Notes: generated by a model not told the origin, from the sequence alone. 25,078 nucleotides of DNA from CAIVAT01 sp964355945 (GCA_964355945.1 CAYHGE010000053.1:1-25078), one strand, 5' to 3'. Positions 14,065 through 22,584 are shown, numbered from the stretch's first letter. Made by a program: numbers and translations.

Positions 14065-15444
14065 TTGTACTTTTATGAAATAGTTTTGCAACTGTCAACT
14101 TATCAATTTCATCAGATTGACCGGAAACCCAAAATGATTCAAAAAGTACTTGAGAATTTCAAATTCGCCTCATTGAATAAGATGCAGCTGGCAACCATCG
14201 ATGCGGCCAAAAAGACAAAAGATATCATTCTTTTGTCTCCGACAGGATCTGGTAAAACGCTGGCATTTCTGTTGCCGGTTGTGAGCAGGTTGGATGCTGA
14301 AAATGCTAATGTACAAGCGTTGATTCTGGTTCCCTCACGTGAACTGGCAATACAGATTGAGCAGGTTTTTAAACAGATGAATACAGGGTTTAAAGTAAAT
14401 TGCTTTTATGGCGGGCATTTAACCAAAACCGAGAGAAATAATTTGTCAAATCCGCCTGCTGTGATGGTCGGTACCCCTGGCAGGATCGCCCAGCATCTCC
14501 GTAATGACAACTTTGACACCGGTTCCATTCATACACTGGTGCTGGATGAGTTTGACAAATCCCTGGAGTTTGGATTCAAGGAGGATATGTCGTTCATCAT
14601 CAGCCAGTTGAAAAAACTTAAAAACCGCATCCTGACTTCTGCCACAACGATGGCTGAGATTCCGGTATTTACCGGCATAAAGAACCCTGTGGAGCTGAAC
14701 TTTCTGAACAGCCCGTCGCCAACTACCGCAGGATTAACCCTCAAATACCTGAAAGGAGATGATGCCGACAAACTCCAACTATTATTTGGACTGATATGCA
14801 AACTGCAGAATAAGTCAACCCTTGTATTTTGCAATCACCGGGAGGCGGTTGGGCGAATCGGGTTGCTGCTGTCTGAGAAAGGTTTGTCTCATGGCATTTT
14901 TCATGGAGGGATGGAACAGGAAGATCGTGAGCGTGCGCTGATAAAATTCAGAAACGGAAGTCACCGTTTGCTGATTACCACCGACCTTGCTTCCCGCGGC
15001 CTTGATATTCCTGAAATTGAGGCCATTGTACATTATCAATTACCAACCACGCTGGATATTTTTACCCATCGGAATGGACGAACGGCAAGAATGAATGCTG
15101 CAGGCATCTCCTACCTGCTGCTGGCCGTGGCCGATCATCTTCCGCCCTTCATCAAAGAAAATATTGAACCTGAAGTATTGCCTGAAAAAAACACCCTGCC
15201 CGGAAAATCTCCCTGGGGTACATTATTCATTTCTGCCGGTAAAAAGGAGAAAATCAACAAAATGGATATCGTTGGCACACTGCTCCAAAAAGGCAAACTG
15301 GCAAAAGAGGAGTTGGGGCTGATTGAAGTATTGGACCATTCGTCGTACGTGGCCGTGCGCAGCAATAAAATTGAACAGGTTCTCGGCCTGATCAGAAATG
15401 AAAAGATAAAGAATAAAAAGATAAGAGTTGAGATATCCCGGTGA
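14065..15444 (+). CDS. DEAD-box RNA helicase, DbpA-like
   Basis: This ATP-dependent RNA helicase has motif I SPTGSGKT (58-65), Ia PSRELA (90-95), TPGR (137-140), motif II as DEFD (161-164) in place of DEAD, SAT (192-194), LVFCNHRE (253-260), TTDLASRGLDIP (305-316) and HRNGRTAR (335-342). The last 73 residues (386-458, LFISAGKKEKINKMDIVGTL to IKNKKIRVEIS) look like the DbpA RNA-binding domain that targets 23S rRNA. A role in 50S subunit assembly is therefore likely. The frame opens with TTG at 14065. The first ATG (14134) would remove F15, which sits about 26 residues before Q41 of the Q motif, where DEAD proteins keep an isolated aromatic. I therefore kept the upstream start; another TTG at 14086 is equally possible. 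Confidence 0.93.
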   Translation: MYFYEIVLQLSTYQFHQIDRKPKMIQKVLENFKFASLNKMQLATIDAAKKTKDIILLSPTGSGKTLAFLLPVVSRLDAENANVQALILVPSRELAIQIEQVFKQMNTGFKVNCFYGGHLTKTERNNLSNPPAVMVGTPGRIAQHLRNDNFDTGSIHTLVLDEFDKSLEFGFKEDMSFIISQLKKLKNRILTSATTMAEIPVFTGIKNPVELNFLNSPSPTTAGLTLKYLKGDDADKLQLLFGLICKLQNKSTLVFCNHREAVGRIGLLLSEKGLSHGIFHGGMEQEDRERALIKFRNGSHRLLITTDLASRGLDIPEIEAIVHYQLPTTLDIFTHRNGRTARMNAAGISYLLLAVADHLPPFIKENIEPEVLPEKNTLPGKSPWGTLFISAGKKEKINKMDIVGTLLQKGKLAKEELGLIEVLDHSSYVAVRSNKIEQVLGLIRNEKIKNKKIRVEISR

Positions 15445-15482
15445 ATATCTCAACATCTATTAACAAATGATCGTGTTTCTGA

Positions 15483-18400
15483 CTAATTTGTTTTAACCAG
15501 TTTTGATGTAAAGATATTTTCACCGGCGATCACTTTGATAAAATAGATCCCTGCCGGTCTGTCTGACAGCGAAAATTCTCCGGCTGCTTCGCCCGGCAAG
15601 GTTGTTGACAATACACGTTCTCCCCTGATGCTATAAATCTCGACCCGGACCGACCCGGTTGGGAGTTTGCCCGTAAGTTCCACCCGGAATTTTCCATTGG
15701 TGGGATTCGGATAGACCCTGACACCTGATTTTTCATCGTTAAACGGAGGTGAAGTTTCACCTTCCGCAACTTCAGCAGTCACAAACGAAGCGGGTGGTGC
15801 CCCGCAGAATGGGCCGGTTGGCGCTATTTTCCCGAGCATGTATCCGCCCGGTTTGACCCAGGTACCGGGAAGATAATCAATGCTGATACCAGCAATCATG
15901 GTGGTAATGCCCCCGTTTTCAACAATAAACGTTGTTCCGCTGCCGGCAACCGTAATGGTTTGGGTTGCATCATAACATGGGATCTGTCCATTTAGAACCG
16001 TAACATTCTGAATCGCATTGGTTGTTGGAGGGGCGGCAGGGTCTGTGAGTGTGATGTCGTCTATCTGCCAGGTACCGATTTCCCACGAATTGCCGCCAAC
16101 AGCGAAGGCAAACTGGAAAGTTGGGGAGCCAACATCCGGGGTGGCAAAAAGCATTGTTGTGGATTCCGGTCCAACAATACCGGTCTGGGCATTTGCCCAT
16201 ACCGGGTTCCATGTAGTTCCACCATTGCTGGTCGTCCATATCTCACAGGATGAGGTTGAAGTATAGGCATTGATGTAATGCTTAAACGAGAGATCCAGAG
16301 ATGCTACTCCCGTGGTATTGATGACCGGCGACATTAAATAGGATCTTCCGTTAAAATAGGGGTTATATGGTTTATACTCAAGTTGAGGAAAGGCTCCGCC
16401 TGCATAATTATTCATTTCTACAATCCAGTTTGTAGGGGCACCGCTATTGCGCACTTGCCAGCATTGGGGGGTGATGCCTGTGGTCATGATGAAATCCTCG
16501 GTATATGGCAGGGTTATCGCCGGGCAGGGTAAATAAAAAGTATAAGGTCCTGACCAGTTACTTATGGAACCGCCTCCGCAATCGCTCTTTACATAATAAC
16601 TGTAGTAATTCCCCATCGTTAATCCGGTCAGTATATAAGGATTAGAAGGTATTCCGGTTATCATGGTCCCGCTACCCTGGGTAAATCCGTAAGTGCCCCA
16701 TTCGATATTCCATAAGGAGCCGCCCGAGGTCCATCCAAGCGTAGCCGACGTTGAGGTGATGTTTGTGGCAGTGAGCGCGGTCGGCGACAGGCAGGGATTG
16801 CAGGTGAGCTTAATCCAGTACCGGCTCAGTGAATCACATTCCACCTGTTCGGCAAACTCAGGGGCGATTTTTACAAAATAGGGACCTGCAGCACCAAGTT
16901 GAGCTGTAATTGAACTGGTATAACCGGCACCGTTGGTCATACTTGAATAATACAAAGTGGAGGGGCACATGGCGGTGCCAATTCCTATGAAATTGTAGAA
17001 TTCAGCCTGTGCAGTCAGGGTAACATCGTTGGGCTCTGTGAGGACCAGGCTATACCAGTCGGAATCGCGGTATGATCTTTCCAGCCAGGCAGTTCCGCAA
17101 ATAGTATCGCCACAGGCAATCGTCCCGAATGCAGGAGGAACAAGGTCACAACCATTGGTGTTGGTTCCACACACCTCTGCTTCAGGCACAGCCCCTGCAG
17201 GGCAGTCAAAGTAATGGGTGCGGAAAGTCTTCTTTACCCATGCACTCGCATCTGTTTCACTGCAGTAGGTACTTACATAAAGATCATACTCATACCCCGG
17301 CAAAAGGTTGGTTAAAGAATATGCCGGTGTGGAAGTAACATGGGCAGTAGTTCCGGTTCCCTGTGGAAAATCCTTCTGTACCCATTCGATGGTCCATTCG
17401 GGATTGACAGAGTAAGCAGAGGGAGTCCAGGAAACATCCGCGGTTGTTGTAGTCAGTGTTGAATTGGAAACCGCAACATTGGTCGGGGGAAAACAGGTGT
17501 AAATATCCACATGCAATGGACCGATCCTGTCAGATTCCCCTAAATCATACTGTGCAGAGACCTGGTAATCATACCCTCCCGGGGCAAGTGCAAGGTCATC
17601 ATAAAAAAGATCAGGAATATTATTACCGATTTTGAAATTATCCCGGTAAACATTGTAGCCGGTAAAGACACCCAAAGATAAACCCGGCTGTTGTTTTGTC
17701 GCACCTGGTTGAGCCTGGTCGGTTGCAACCTGACCGGATTGACGGCTTGCCGATGGGATTGGATTATTAAGGACGATCAGTGGTTTTCCCAATACAGGCG
17801 CAGGAGTGCCAACAGCTGGCCCTGGCATTGTATTTTCAGCCGATTGCATAAGTTTTTGCGGAGCCAGCAAGGCGCTTTCTGAGACAAATCCCTGCAAAGT
17901 CCAGTTAAAGTCATAATTCCACGAATTTTTCATTGAAAACCAGCCGTAACCGGCATTGATCATATCTCCTTTGCCTGCGATTGCCGGGCCCGAACTTAAA
18001 CCTGCAGGATACCCCGTGGATTGAACCACTTCATACCCGAACCATAATTCTTCAGTTCCGTCAATGAGGATCGGAGTATTCAGTGTCACCTCATTCCAGG
18101 AACCGATATAAGGATTGACAATAGCCTGTGATAGAAGTAATGTCCCGGCATCAGCTCCTTTCCATACTTTCAAGGTGTAGGTGGCCGTTACTTCCGCGAC
18201 AGAAAAACGTATCTTTTTCAGATAGGCACCATCATACTGGGCGATATCAGCAACAGGCCACCTGGAGGCAACAGAGAAAATGGCAGGTCCGCCGTATCCA
18301 AGAGCGCCGATGATGGAGCCATCGCCCCAGTAAATCCATTGATCAGCAACCGATCCCGGCGGCATCCAGCTTAAATGAACATTGTTGAGCATCGGTCCGG

Positions 18401-20144
18401 AAAGGCTGGCCTGCAAACCTGCCGGTGGTGCAAAAGGATTGCTGGTCATGTCTATTTGAAATTGAATCTGTGCAATGATGTTGTCCAGAGTCGTAAAGCC
18501 TAACGGCGGGATTGCCGGATCCGGATTGAGGTCATCATCGAAATATATCAATCCCCTGTTTGCACCAGTAGAAAATGAGCGAAATTGCGCCGGTGGCGAG
18601 TCCCAGCCGGGAGAATTTTCATCCACGGCTACGACAATATTGTTACCATTATAGTAAAAAGGAGCAGGCAAGGTTATTTCAAACCAGTTTTCAGCAACAG
18701 GGTCGGGAATAATTCCCGAGAAAACCTGGGTCATGGAGGCTAACGGAATCCAATCGAAATCACTGGCAAATTCTGCCTTCGAGGTATTTCCCAGGTAAAC
18801 GGTCCAGTTATTCCATTTTGAGAAGTCGGGTGATCCGGAAGAGTAGTAAAACCGGATCTTTGTAATGATTCCGGAGCCTCCTCCGCCTGAGGTAATTTCA
18901 CTTCCCAGGTAGATCTGCTGGCTGTAATTATAACCATAGTAGCTGTGGACAGGAAAAAGTACTGACGTCTCAGTACCCGATCCAACCTGCACGGTCACAC
19001 CCGCTCCTGCGCCTTTTTCAAAGGCTCCCATGTCGATGATGGAGTTAAAGACCCTTATGTTCCCATCGAGATCGGTTGGCTGATCGTTAAACGCATTGTT
19101 CCCGGTGTTGATACATGGGCTGCCGGCTAACAGCCTGAAGTTGCCCGTAATCGAATCTGTAAAATTCGGATTTGACGAGATATTCCCGGCTCCAACCGGC
19201 AATGGGGTCGTACAGCAGTTCTCAAACAGGTTGCCATCGTAGTTGGAGACATTTCCATACTGGTCGGTATTGCCCCAGATGATGCAATTCCGGAACTCCC
19301 CGCCTTCAACCACATAACTGACACCTCCCCGGTCTGCTGCAGTGTTATTGGCAATGGTACATCCGATCACAAGGATGGCGTGACTCACCGGATCACCCCA
19401 GTCACAATGTACACCACCTCCGCCGATCAATGCGTTTGGCGCACTGTTGTTACTGATAAGACAATTTATCAATTTTCCGGTGTGGTAGAGATTCACGCCT
19501 CCTCCGCCGCCATTCCATTCGCAATTGCAGGTAATCGAATTTCCTGAAATGGTCGAATTGACGATCGCTGCATCTCCACTGCAATCACCCATGAAAACAC
19601 CTCCTCCAAAACTGTTCGCAGTGTTATTTTTAATGGTACAATTGATCACTTTTGCGCTTGCAGCTGATCCAACCAGGCATATTCCTCCTCCGAAATCCGG
19701 TGAATAATTATTTTGAATAATACAATTGAGTATCCGAGGTGATGACTCTAAAATAAAAATCCCTCCTCCTCCGTAGATTTGATTCAACACCGATGGCGCA
19801 TACCCATGCTGTAAAGTAAATCCGACAATACGGCAGGTTGAGTCCTCACCCTGGCTGATGGTCATTACGCGCCCCGTGCTGCTACCATCGATGATCGTTG
19901 AGGAAATAAACGATGTATCCCCGGTGGTAATAAACCAGGAACCCAGCACGATATTCATGCCATTCAGGTCTATGTGCTCGAAGTAGGTTCCCGGATCAAC
20001 GATCAGGGTATCCCCATTGGCAGAGGCATTGATCCCTGCCTGAATGGTACTGTAACTTGTCGGAATATAAATGATGTTGCCTTGTCCCTGCCGGGTGATC
20101 ACAAGGAACACCAGAATAACGGAGAGTATAAAGATTTTTTTCAT
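15483..20144 (-). CDS. Large secreted beta-helix / FN3 / T9SS-sorted surface protein
   Basis: I start at ATG 20144 (1553 residues), where a signal peptide begins (MKKIFILSVILVFLVIT). Residues 25-375 form a right-handed parallel beta-helix (STIQAGINASANGDTLIV, repeated NCxIxNN rungs) that closes with the choice-of-anchor Q motif DLDGNIR...DMGAFE. Two beta-sandwich regions (about 385-570 and 610-755), a Pro/Gln-rich linker (760-825) and FN3-like modules (about 826-880 and 885-977) follow. A pre-peptidase-C-like domain (about 1000-1115), another FN3 (1118-1203), a choice-of-anchor J/MAM-like domain (1208-1368) and a short beta region complete the body. The last 80 residues (VRVYPNPTNGKF ... GIYFIKV ... 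SKLVKTN) are a T9SS type A sorting domain. The protein should cross the outer membrane through the type IX system and stay surface-bound or be released. No catalytic residues could be assigned, so adhesion or glycan binding is the best guess. Confidence 0.93.
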   Translation of the reverse strand: MKKIFILSVILVFLVITRQGQGNIIYIPTSYSTIQAGINASANGDTLIVDPGTYFEHIDLNGMNIVLGSWFITTGDTSFISSTIIDGSSTGRVMTISQGEDSTCRIVGFTLQHGYAPSVLNQIYGGGGIFILESSPRILNCIIQNNYSPDFGGGICLVGSAASAKVINCTIKNNTANSFGGGVFMGDCSGDAAIVNSTISGNSITCNCEWNGGGGGVNLYHTGKLINCLISNNSAPNALIGGGGVHCDWGDPVSHAILVIGCTIANNTAADRGGVSYVVEGGEFRNCIIWGNTDQYGNVSNYDGNLFENCCTTPLPVGAGNISSNPNFTDSITGNFRLLAGSPCINTGNNAFNDQPTDLDGNIRVFNSIIDMGAFEKGAGAGVTVQVGSGTETSVLFPVHSYYGYNYSQQIYLGSEITSGGGGSGIITKIRFYYSSGSPDFSKWNNWTVYLGNTSKAEFASDFDWIPLASMTQVFSGIIPDPVAENWFEITLPAPFYYNGNNIVVAVDENSPGWDSPPAQFRSFSTGANRGLIYFDDDLNPDPAIPPLGFTTLDNIIAQIQFQIDMTSNPFAPPAGLQASLSGPMLNNVHLSWMPPGSVADQWIYWGDGSIIGALGYGGPAIFSVASRWPVADIAQYDGAYLKKIRFSVAEVTATYTLKVWKGADAGTLLLSQAIVNPYIGSWNEVTLNTPILIDGTEELWFGYEVVQSTGYPAGLSSGPAIAGKGDMINAGYGWFSMKNSWNYDFNWTLQGFVSESALLAPQKLMQSAENTMPGPAVGTPAPVLGKPLIVLNNPIPSASRQSGQVATDQAQPGATKQQPGLSLGVFTGYNVYRDNFKIGNNIPDLFYDDLALAPGGYDYQVSAQYDLGESDRIGPLHVDIYTCFPPTNVAVSNSTLTTTTADVSWTPSAYSVNPEWTIEWVQKDFPQGTGTTAHVTSTPAYSLTNLLPGYEYDLYVSTYCSETDASAWVKKTFRTHYFDCPAGAVPEAEVCGTNTNGCDLVPPAFGTIACGDTICGTAWLERSYRDSDWYSLVLTEPNDVTLTAQAEFYNFIGIGTAMCPSTLYYSSMTNGAGYTSSITAQLGAAGPYFVKIAPEFAEQVECDSLSRYWIKLTCNPCLSPTALTATNITSTSATLGWTSGGSLWNIEWGTYGFTQGSGTMITGIPSNPYILTGLTMGNYYSYYVKSDCGGGSISNWSGPYTFYLPCPAITLPYTEDFIMTTGITPQCWQVRNSGAPTNWIVEMNNYAGGAFPQLEYKPYNPYFNGRSYLMSPVINTTGVASLDLSFKHYINAYTSTSSCEIWTTSNGGTTWNPVWANAQTGIVGPESTTMLFATPDVGSPTFQFAFAVGGNSWEIGTWQIDDITLTDPAAPPTTNAIQNVTVLNGQIPCYDATQTITVAGSGTTFIVENGGITTMIAGISIDYLPGTWVKPGGYMLGKIAPTGPFCGAPPASFVTAEVAEGETSPPFNDEKSGVRVYPNPTNGKFRVELTGKLPTGSVRVEIYSIRGERVLSTTLPGEAAGEFSLSDRPAGIYFIKVIAGENIFTSKLVKTN

Positions 20145-20169
20145 GAAAAACTTATTTAGATTGATTAAA

Positions 20170-20177
20170 CAAAGATA
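20170..20177 (-). promoter_or_regulatory. -7 promoter element for the large T9SS protein
   Basis: The minus strand reads TATCTTTG (TAnnTTTG), 25 bases upstream of the chosen ATG at 20144, which supports that start over the ATG at 20192. It sits just downstream of the terminator of the preceding unit, so this gene should have its own transcript. Confidence 0.5.
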
Positions 20178-20184
20178 AGGCAAT

Positions 20185-20228
20185 AAAAACAAAAACAGCC
20201 TGTGTTAACATTATTTAACACAGGCTGT
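20185..20228 (-). terminator. Rho-independent terminator of the DUF3127-microprotein unit
   Basis: A perfect 14-bp inverted repeat (ACAGCCTGTGTTAA at 20195-20208, its complement at 20215-20228) encloses a 6-base loop. On the minus strand the stem is followed by a T-rich run (TTTTTGTTTTTATT), the classical intrinsic terminator layout. It lies 31 bases after the stop of the 33-residue gene and just before the promoter of the T9SS protein. Confidence 0.88.
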
Positions 20229-20259
20229 AATGAATTGAAAATGGAAAATAATTTGCAAA

Positions 20260-20361
20260 TTATTTTTTAGCCTTTTTTTCCTTTTTTTCCAACCTTTTTT
20301 CTTTCAGCGATTTTGTTGGCTCTTTTTTGGCCTCCTTTTTTTGATCTTGTCCTTTTGACAT
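20260..20361 (-). CDS. 33-residue lysine-rich microprotein
   Basis: ATG at 20361 to TAA at 20260 encodes 33 residues, of which 14 are Lys (start MSKGQDQKKEAKKEPTKSLK, end AKK), with one Arg, six Glu and no aromatic residue. It is likely disordered or a single charged helix. It lies 41 bases after the DUF3127 gene and is followed by a strong intrinsic terminator, so it is probably the last gene of a two-gene transcript. Its composition resembles the N-terminal tail of the cold-shock protein at 4297-4743 (KKRLKKRLDK), which hints at nucleic-acid or ribosome contact. I recall similar short lysine-rich Bacteroidota ORFs without assigned function. Being so short, it could be unexpressed. Confidence 0.6.
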   Translation of the reverse strand: MSKGQDQKKEAKKEPTKSLKEKRLEKKEKKAKK

Positions 20362-20402
20362 GGCTTAGGGTTTTAAGGTTTATTTAATTGGTTGATTGTT
20401 TA

Positions 20403-20747
20403 TCAGAAGGGCATCCCGTCGTCAGATGGCATTTCGTAGTCGCCCGGCAGTGGCTCTGCTTCTGGCGGGATGGATTGCCCGGCACTTTTTTTCGCAATTT
20501 TCCATGCTTTGGCTTCGGTGTACCACCGGCTGTTGAACTCACGGCTTTCGAGGTCGAAAGAGATTTCTGCCTCGTCGCCTTCGGCCACTTTAAACTGGTC
20601 GATTTTATCACCCCAGAGTGAAAAACAGATTTTCCGGGGGATCTGGGCAACGGTTTCGAGGATAAATTCCTGTTTTTTCCAGATTCCGTTTTTCCCTTCG
20701 CCCGACTGAAGTTGCAATATCTTGATGATCTTTCCTGTTATTTCCAT
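20403..20747 (-). CDS. DUF3127 OB-fold protein with an SSB-like acidic C-terminal tip
   Basis: This 114-residue protein has an N-terminal domain of about 85 residues in the DUF3127 pattern: MEITGKIIKILQLQSGEGKN, WKKQEFILET (23-32), ICFSLWGDKIDQF (40-52), EISFDLESREFNSRWYTEAKAW (61-82). The strand order and the WYTEAKAW end resemble the OB-fold of single-stranded DNA-binding proteins. A Pro/Glu-rich linker follows and the chain ends DDGMPF, close to the DDDIPF tip that bacterial SSB uses to recruit repair proteins. Family knowledge is limited to Bacteroidota genomes, so ssDNA or RNA binding is inferred. A TTTG-N19-TAATTTAT promoter lies just upstream, and a microprotein gene and terminator follow. 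Confidence 0.88.
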   Translation of the reverse strand: MEITGKIIKILQLQSGEGKNGIWKKQEFILETVAQIPRKICFSLWGDKIDQFKVAEGDEAEISFDLESREFNSRWYTEAKAWKIAKKSAGQSIPPEAEPLPGDYEMPSDDGMPF

Positions 20748-20763
20748 GGTGACCAGTTACTTA

Positions 20764-20794
20764 ATAAATTAGATCGAAATTGAATTTGAACAAA
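20764..20794 (-). promoter_or_regulatory. Promoter of the DUF3127 gene
   Basis: On the minus strand TTTG (20794-20791) is followed after exactly 19 bases by TAATTTAT (20771-20764). This fits the Bacteroidota -33 TTTG / -7 TAnnTTTG layout with two mismatches at the end of the -7 box. Transcription would start about 10 bases before the ATG at 20747. The rest of the spacer to 20909 is AT-rich with no gene. Confidence 0.5.
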
Positions 20795-20909
20795 CGAAAT
20801 TAAAACAATTTGCTTCACGATTTTCAATTGTTGATAATTTTGGTTTGAATATACCCTGAATGGCAGGACTTGTTGTATAAAAAAAGAAGAACAGTCTGAA
20901 GTATTTTCT

Positions 20910-22441
20910 CTATAGCAGCCCGATAAACAGGAACGGCAGGAGACCGGTGAGGATGATCAGCATGGTCATGAAGAAAAGGGGCACTTTATAGGAAGTTTCC
21001 ACATNNNNNNNNNNNNNNNNNNNNNNNNNNNNNNNNNNNNNNNNNNNNNNNNNNNNNNNNNNNNNNNNNNNNNNNNNNNNNNNNNNNNNNNNNNNNNNNN
21101 NNNNAGGATGATCAGCATGGTCATGAAGAAAAGGGGCACTTTATAGGAAGTTTCCACATTGAGTTTCACCCCAGCTGAATCTTTAAGGTACATTGCGATG
21201 ATGGGCCTGAAGTAATACGCCACGCTGATGGCCGATCCGGCTACCGCCACGATGACCAGCCATACGAGCCCTTTGTCCAGGGCAGTGATAAAGAGGTAAT
21301 ATTTTGCCATAAACCCTGCCAATGGAGGGATTCCGGCAAGCGAAAGCATGGAGACTGTGAGACAAAATGCCTCCAGCGGATTTGTTTTAGCCATCCCGTT
21401 CAAAGAGGTAAAATAGTCGTTGCCATGAGCCTCCCGGATAAGGATCAGGATGCCGAATGCCGAAATAGTGGCGATGGAATAGGACAAAGTATAGAGTAAT
21501 AATGCATTATTTGACATCGCGCTGAAGGCCACCACGGCCAGCAGCATATAGCCCGAATGGCTGATGCTCGAATAGGCCAGCATGCGTTTGAGGTTGGGCT
21601 GATACACCCCGGTGAGATTTCCCAACAAAATAGTGAAGGCAGCCATGATCCAGATGGTGGTTTCCCAAACGCCATGGATACCATGAAAAGTATGGCTGAA
21701 AAAACGGAACATGGCCACAATGGAGGCTGTCTTTACCACGGTCGCCATAAAAGCCGTAAGCAAAGTCGGGGTCCCTTCATAAACATCAGGTGCCCAGAAA
21801 TGGAATGGGACGATGGCAATTTTAAATGCAAGGCCGATGATAAGCAGAAACAGCCCTGCCAGGAACATCGGCGGGTAGGTACCGGCACAGGAAGCTACAT
21901 AAACCGAAATTTTTTCAAGATCGAACGATCCGCTGGATCCGTAAATTAATGCGATGCCAAACAATAAAAACCCTGAAAGGAAAGACCCGAGAAGGAAATA
22001 TTTCAAGGTGGCCTCATTTGACGTGATCGCCTCTTTGTGGCTCCCGGCAAGCACATAGAGTGCGATGGAAAGTGTTTCAATTCCAAGGAAAAGCATGATC
22101 AGGTTACCATACGAAGTCATCATCACGGCACCTGTGAGTGCAAAGATCATGACACCGTAAATGTCATCGAGGGGACGCAAAACACCGCGGTAATAGTGAA
22201 AGGCAAGCGAAAAGATCAGGAATGTCGAGAAAATCAGCACAGTGCTATATGCAACTGATGCGTTGTCGACGATGATCATCGCCTGATAGTAAGTTCTGAA
22301 TGTATTCCAGTCCCTGATCGTGAGCACCATGGAGACCACCAGTCCAAGGAGGATCACCGGCAGAAGCCATGATTGCTTTTTCATGATCCCCAGAAAAAGG
22401 ACTAAAACACCAAGGATTGTTAACGAAATTATTGTTGTCAT
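20910..22441 (-). CDS. nuoN: NADH-quinone oxidoreductase subunit N (interrupted by a false scaffold gap)
   Basis: This antiporter-like membrane subunit of respiratory complex I carries the family landmarks LGIETLSIALYVLAGS with E122, and LAFKIAIVPFHFWAPDVYEGTP with K207, both part of the proton path. The N run at 21005-21104 breaks the frame only on paper, because the 55 bases on either side are identical. Dropping the Ns and one copy leaves 1377 bases, exactly 459 codons. The chain then runs on from KVPLFFMTMLII to LTGLLPFLFIGLL and stops at TAG 20912-20910. That gives 458 residues, a normal NuoN length. The ATG at 22441 opens with a hydrophobic helix. It is the last nuo gene here, and downstream only a T-rich stretch without a clear hairpin is seen. 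Confidence 0.95.
20950..21159. repeat. 55-base exact duplication flanking a 100-N gap (assembly overlap)
   Basis: Bases 20950-21004 and 21105-21159 are identical (both begin AGGATGATCAGCATGG and end TTTCCACAT) and abut the N run. The duplication lies inside nuoN, and collapsing it restores the frame. It is therefore an unmerged contig overlap, not a biological repeat. Confidence 0.93.
21005..21104. other. Scaffold gap of 100 N, probably zero true length
   Basis: Exactly 100 N, a conventional placeholder. The flanks overlap by 55 bases, so no sequence appears to be missing. Confidence 0.95.
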
Positions 22442-22484
22442 TGGGTAACGTACAAATTACGAACTTTTGATATTTGACTTTGAT

Positions 22485-22584
22485 NNNNNNNNNNNNNNNN
22501 NNNNNNNNNNNNNNNNNNNNNNNNNNNNNNNNNNNNNNNNNNNNNNNNNNNNNNNNNNNNNNNNNNNNNNNNNNNNNNNNNNNN
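22485..22584. other. Scaffold gap of 100 N hiding the end of nuoM
   Basis: Exactly 100 N. Unlike the first gap, the flanks do not match each other. The upper flank is nuoM coding sequence. The lower flank (22442-22484) shows no recognisable NuoM C-terminus and has a low-complexity look (AAAGTCAAATATCAAAAGTT on the minus strand). Roughly 100 NuoM residues are unaccounted for, so the true gap is probably longer than 100 bases. Confidence 0.9.

Noticed and set aside
15462..15492. AACAAAT/ATTTGTT inverted repeat between the helicase and T9SS genes as a bidirectional terminator
   Set aside because: The stem is only 7 AT-rich pairs with a 17-base loop and extends into the T9SS gene stop.
20966..21004. 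Apparent nuoN C-terminus MWKLPIKCPFSS after the first gap
   Set aside because: It is an out-of-frame reading of the duplicated 55 bases; the collapsed sequence gives a natural C-terminus ending at 20910.
22245..22484. Apparent continuation of the nuoM frame across the N gap
   Set aside because: The residues after the gap have no NuoM character and read through the nuoN leader and coding region in another frame; the Ns only bridge it artificially.
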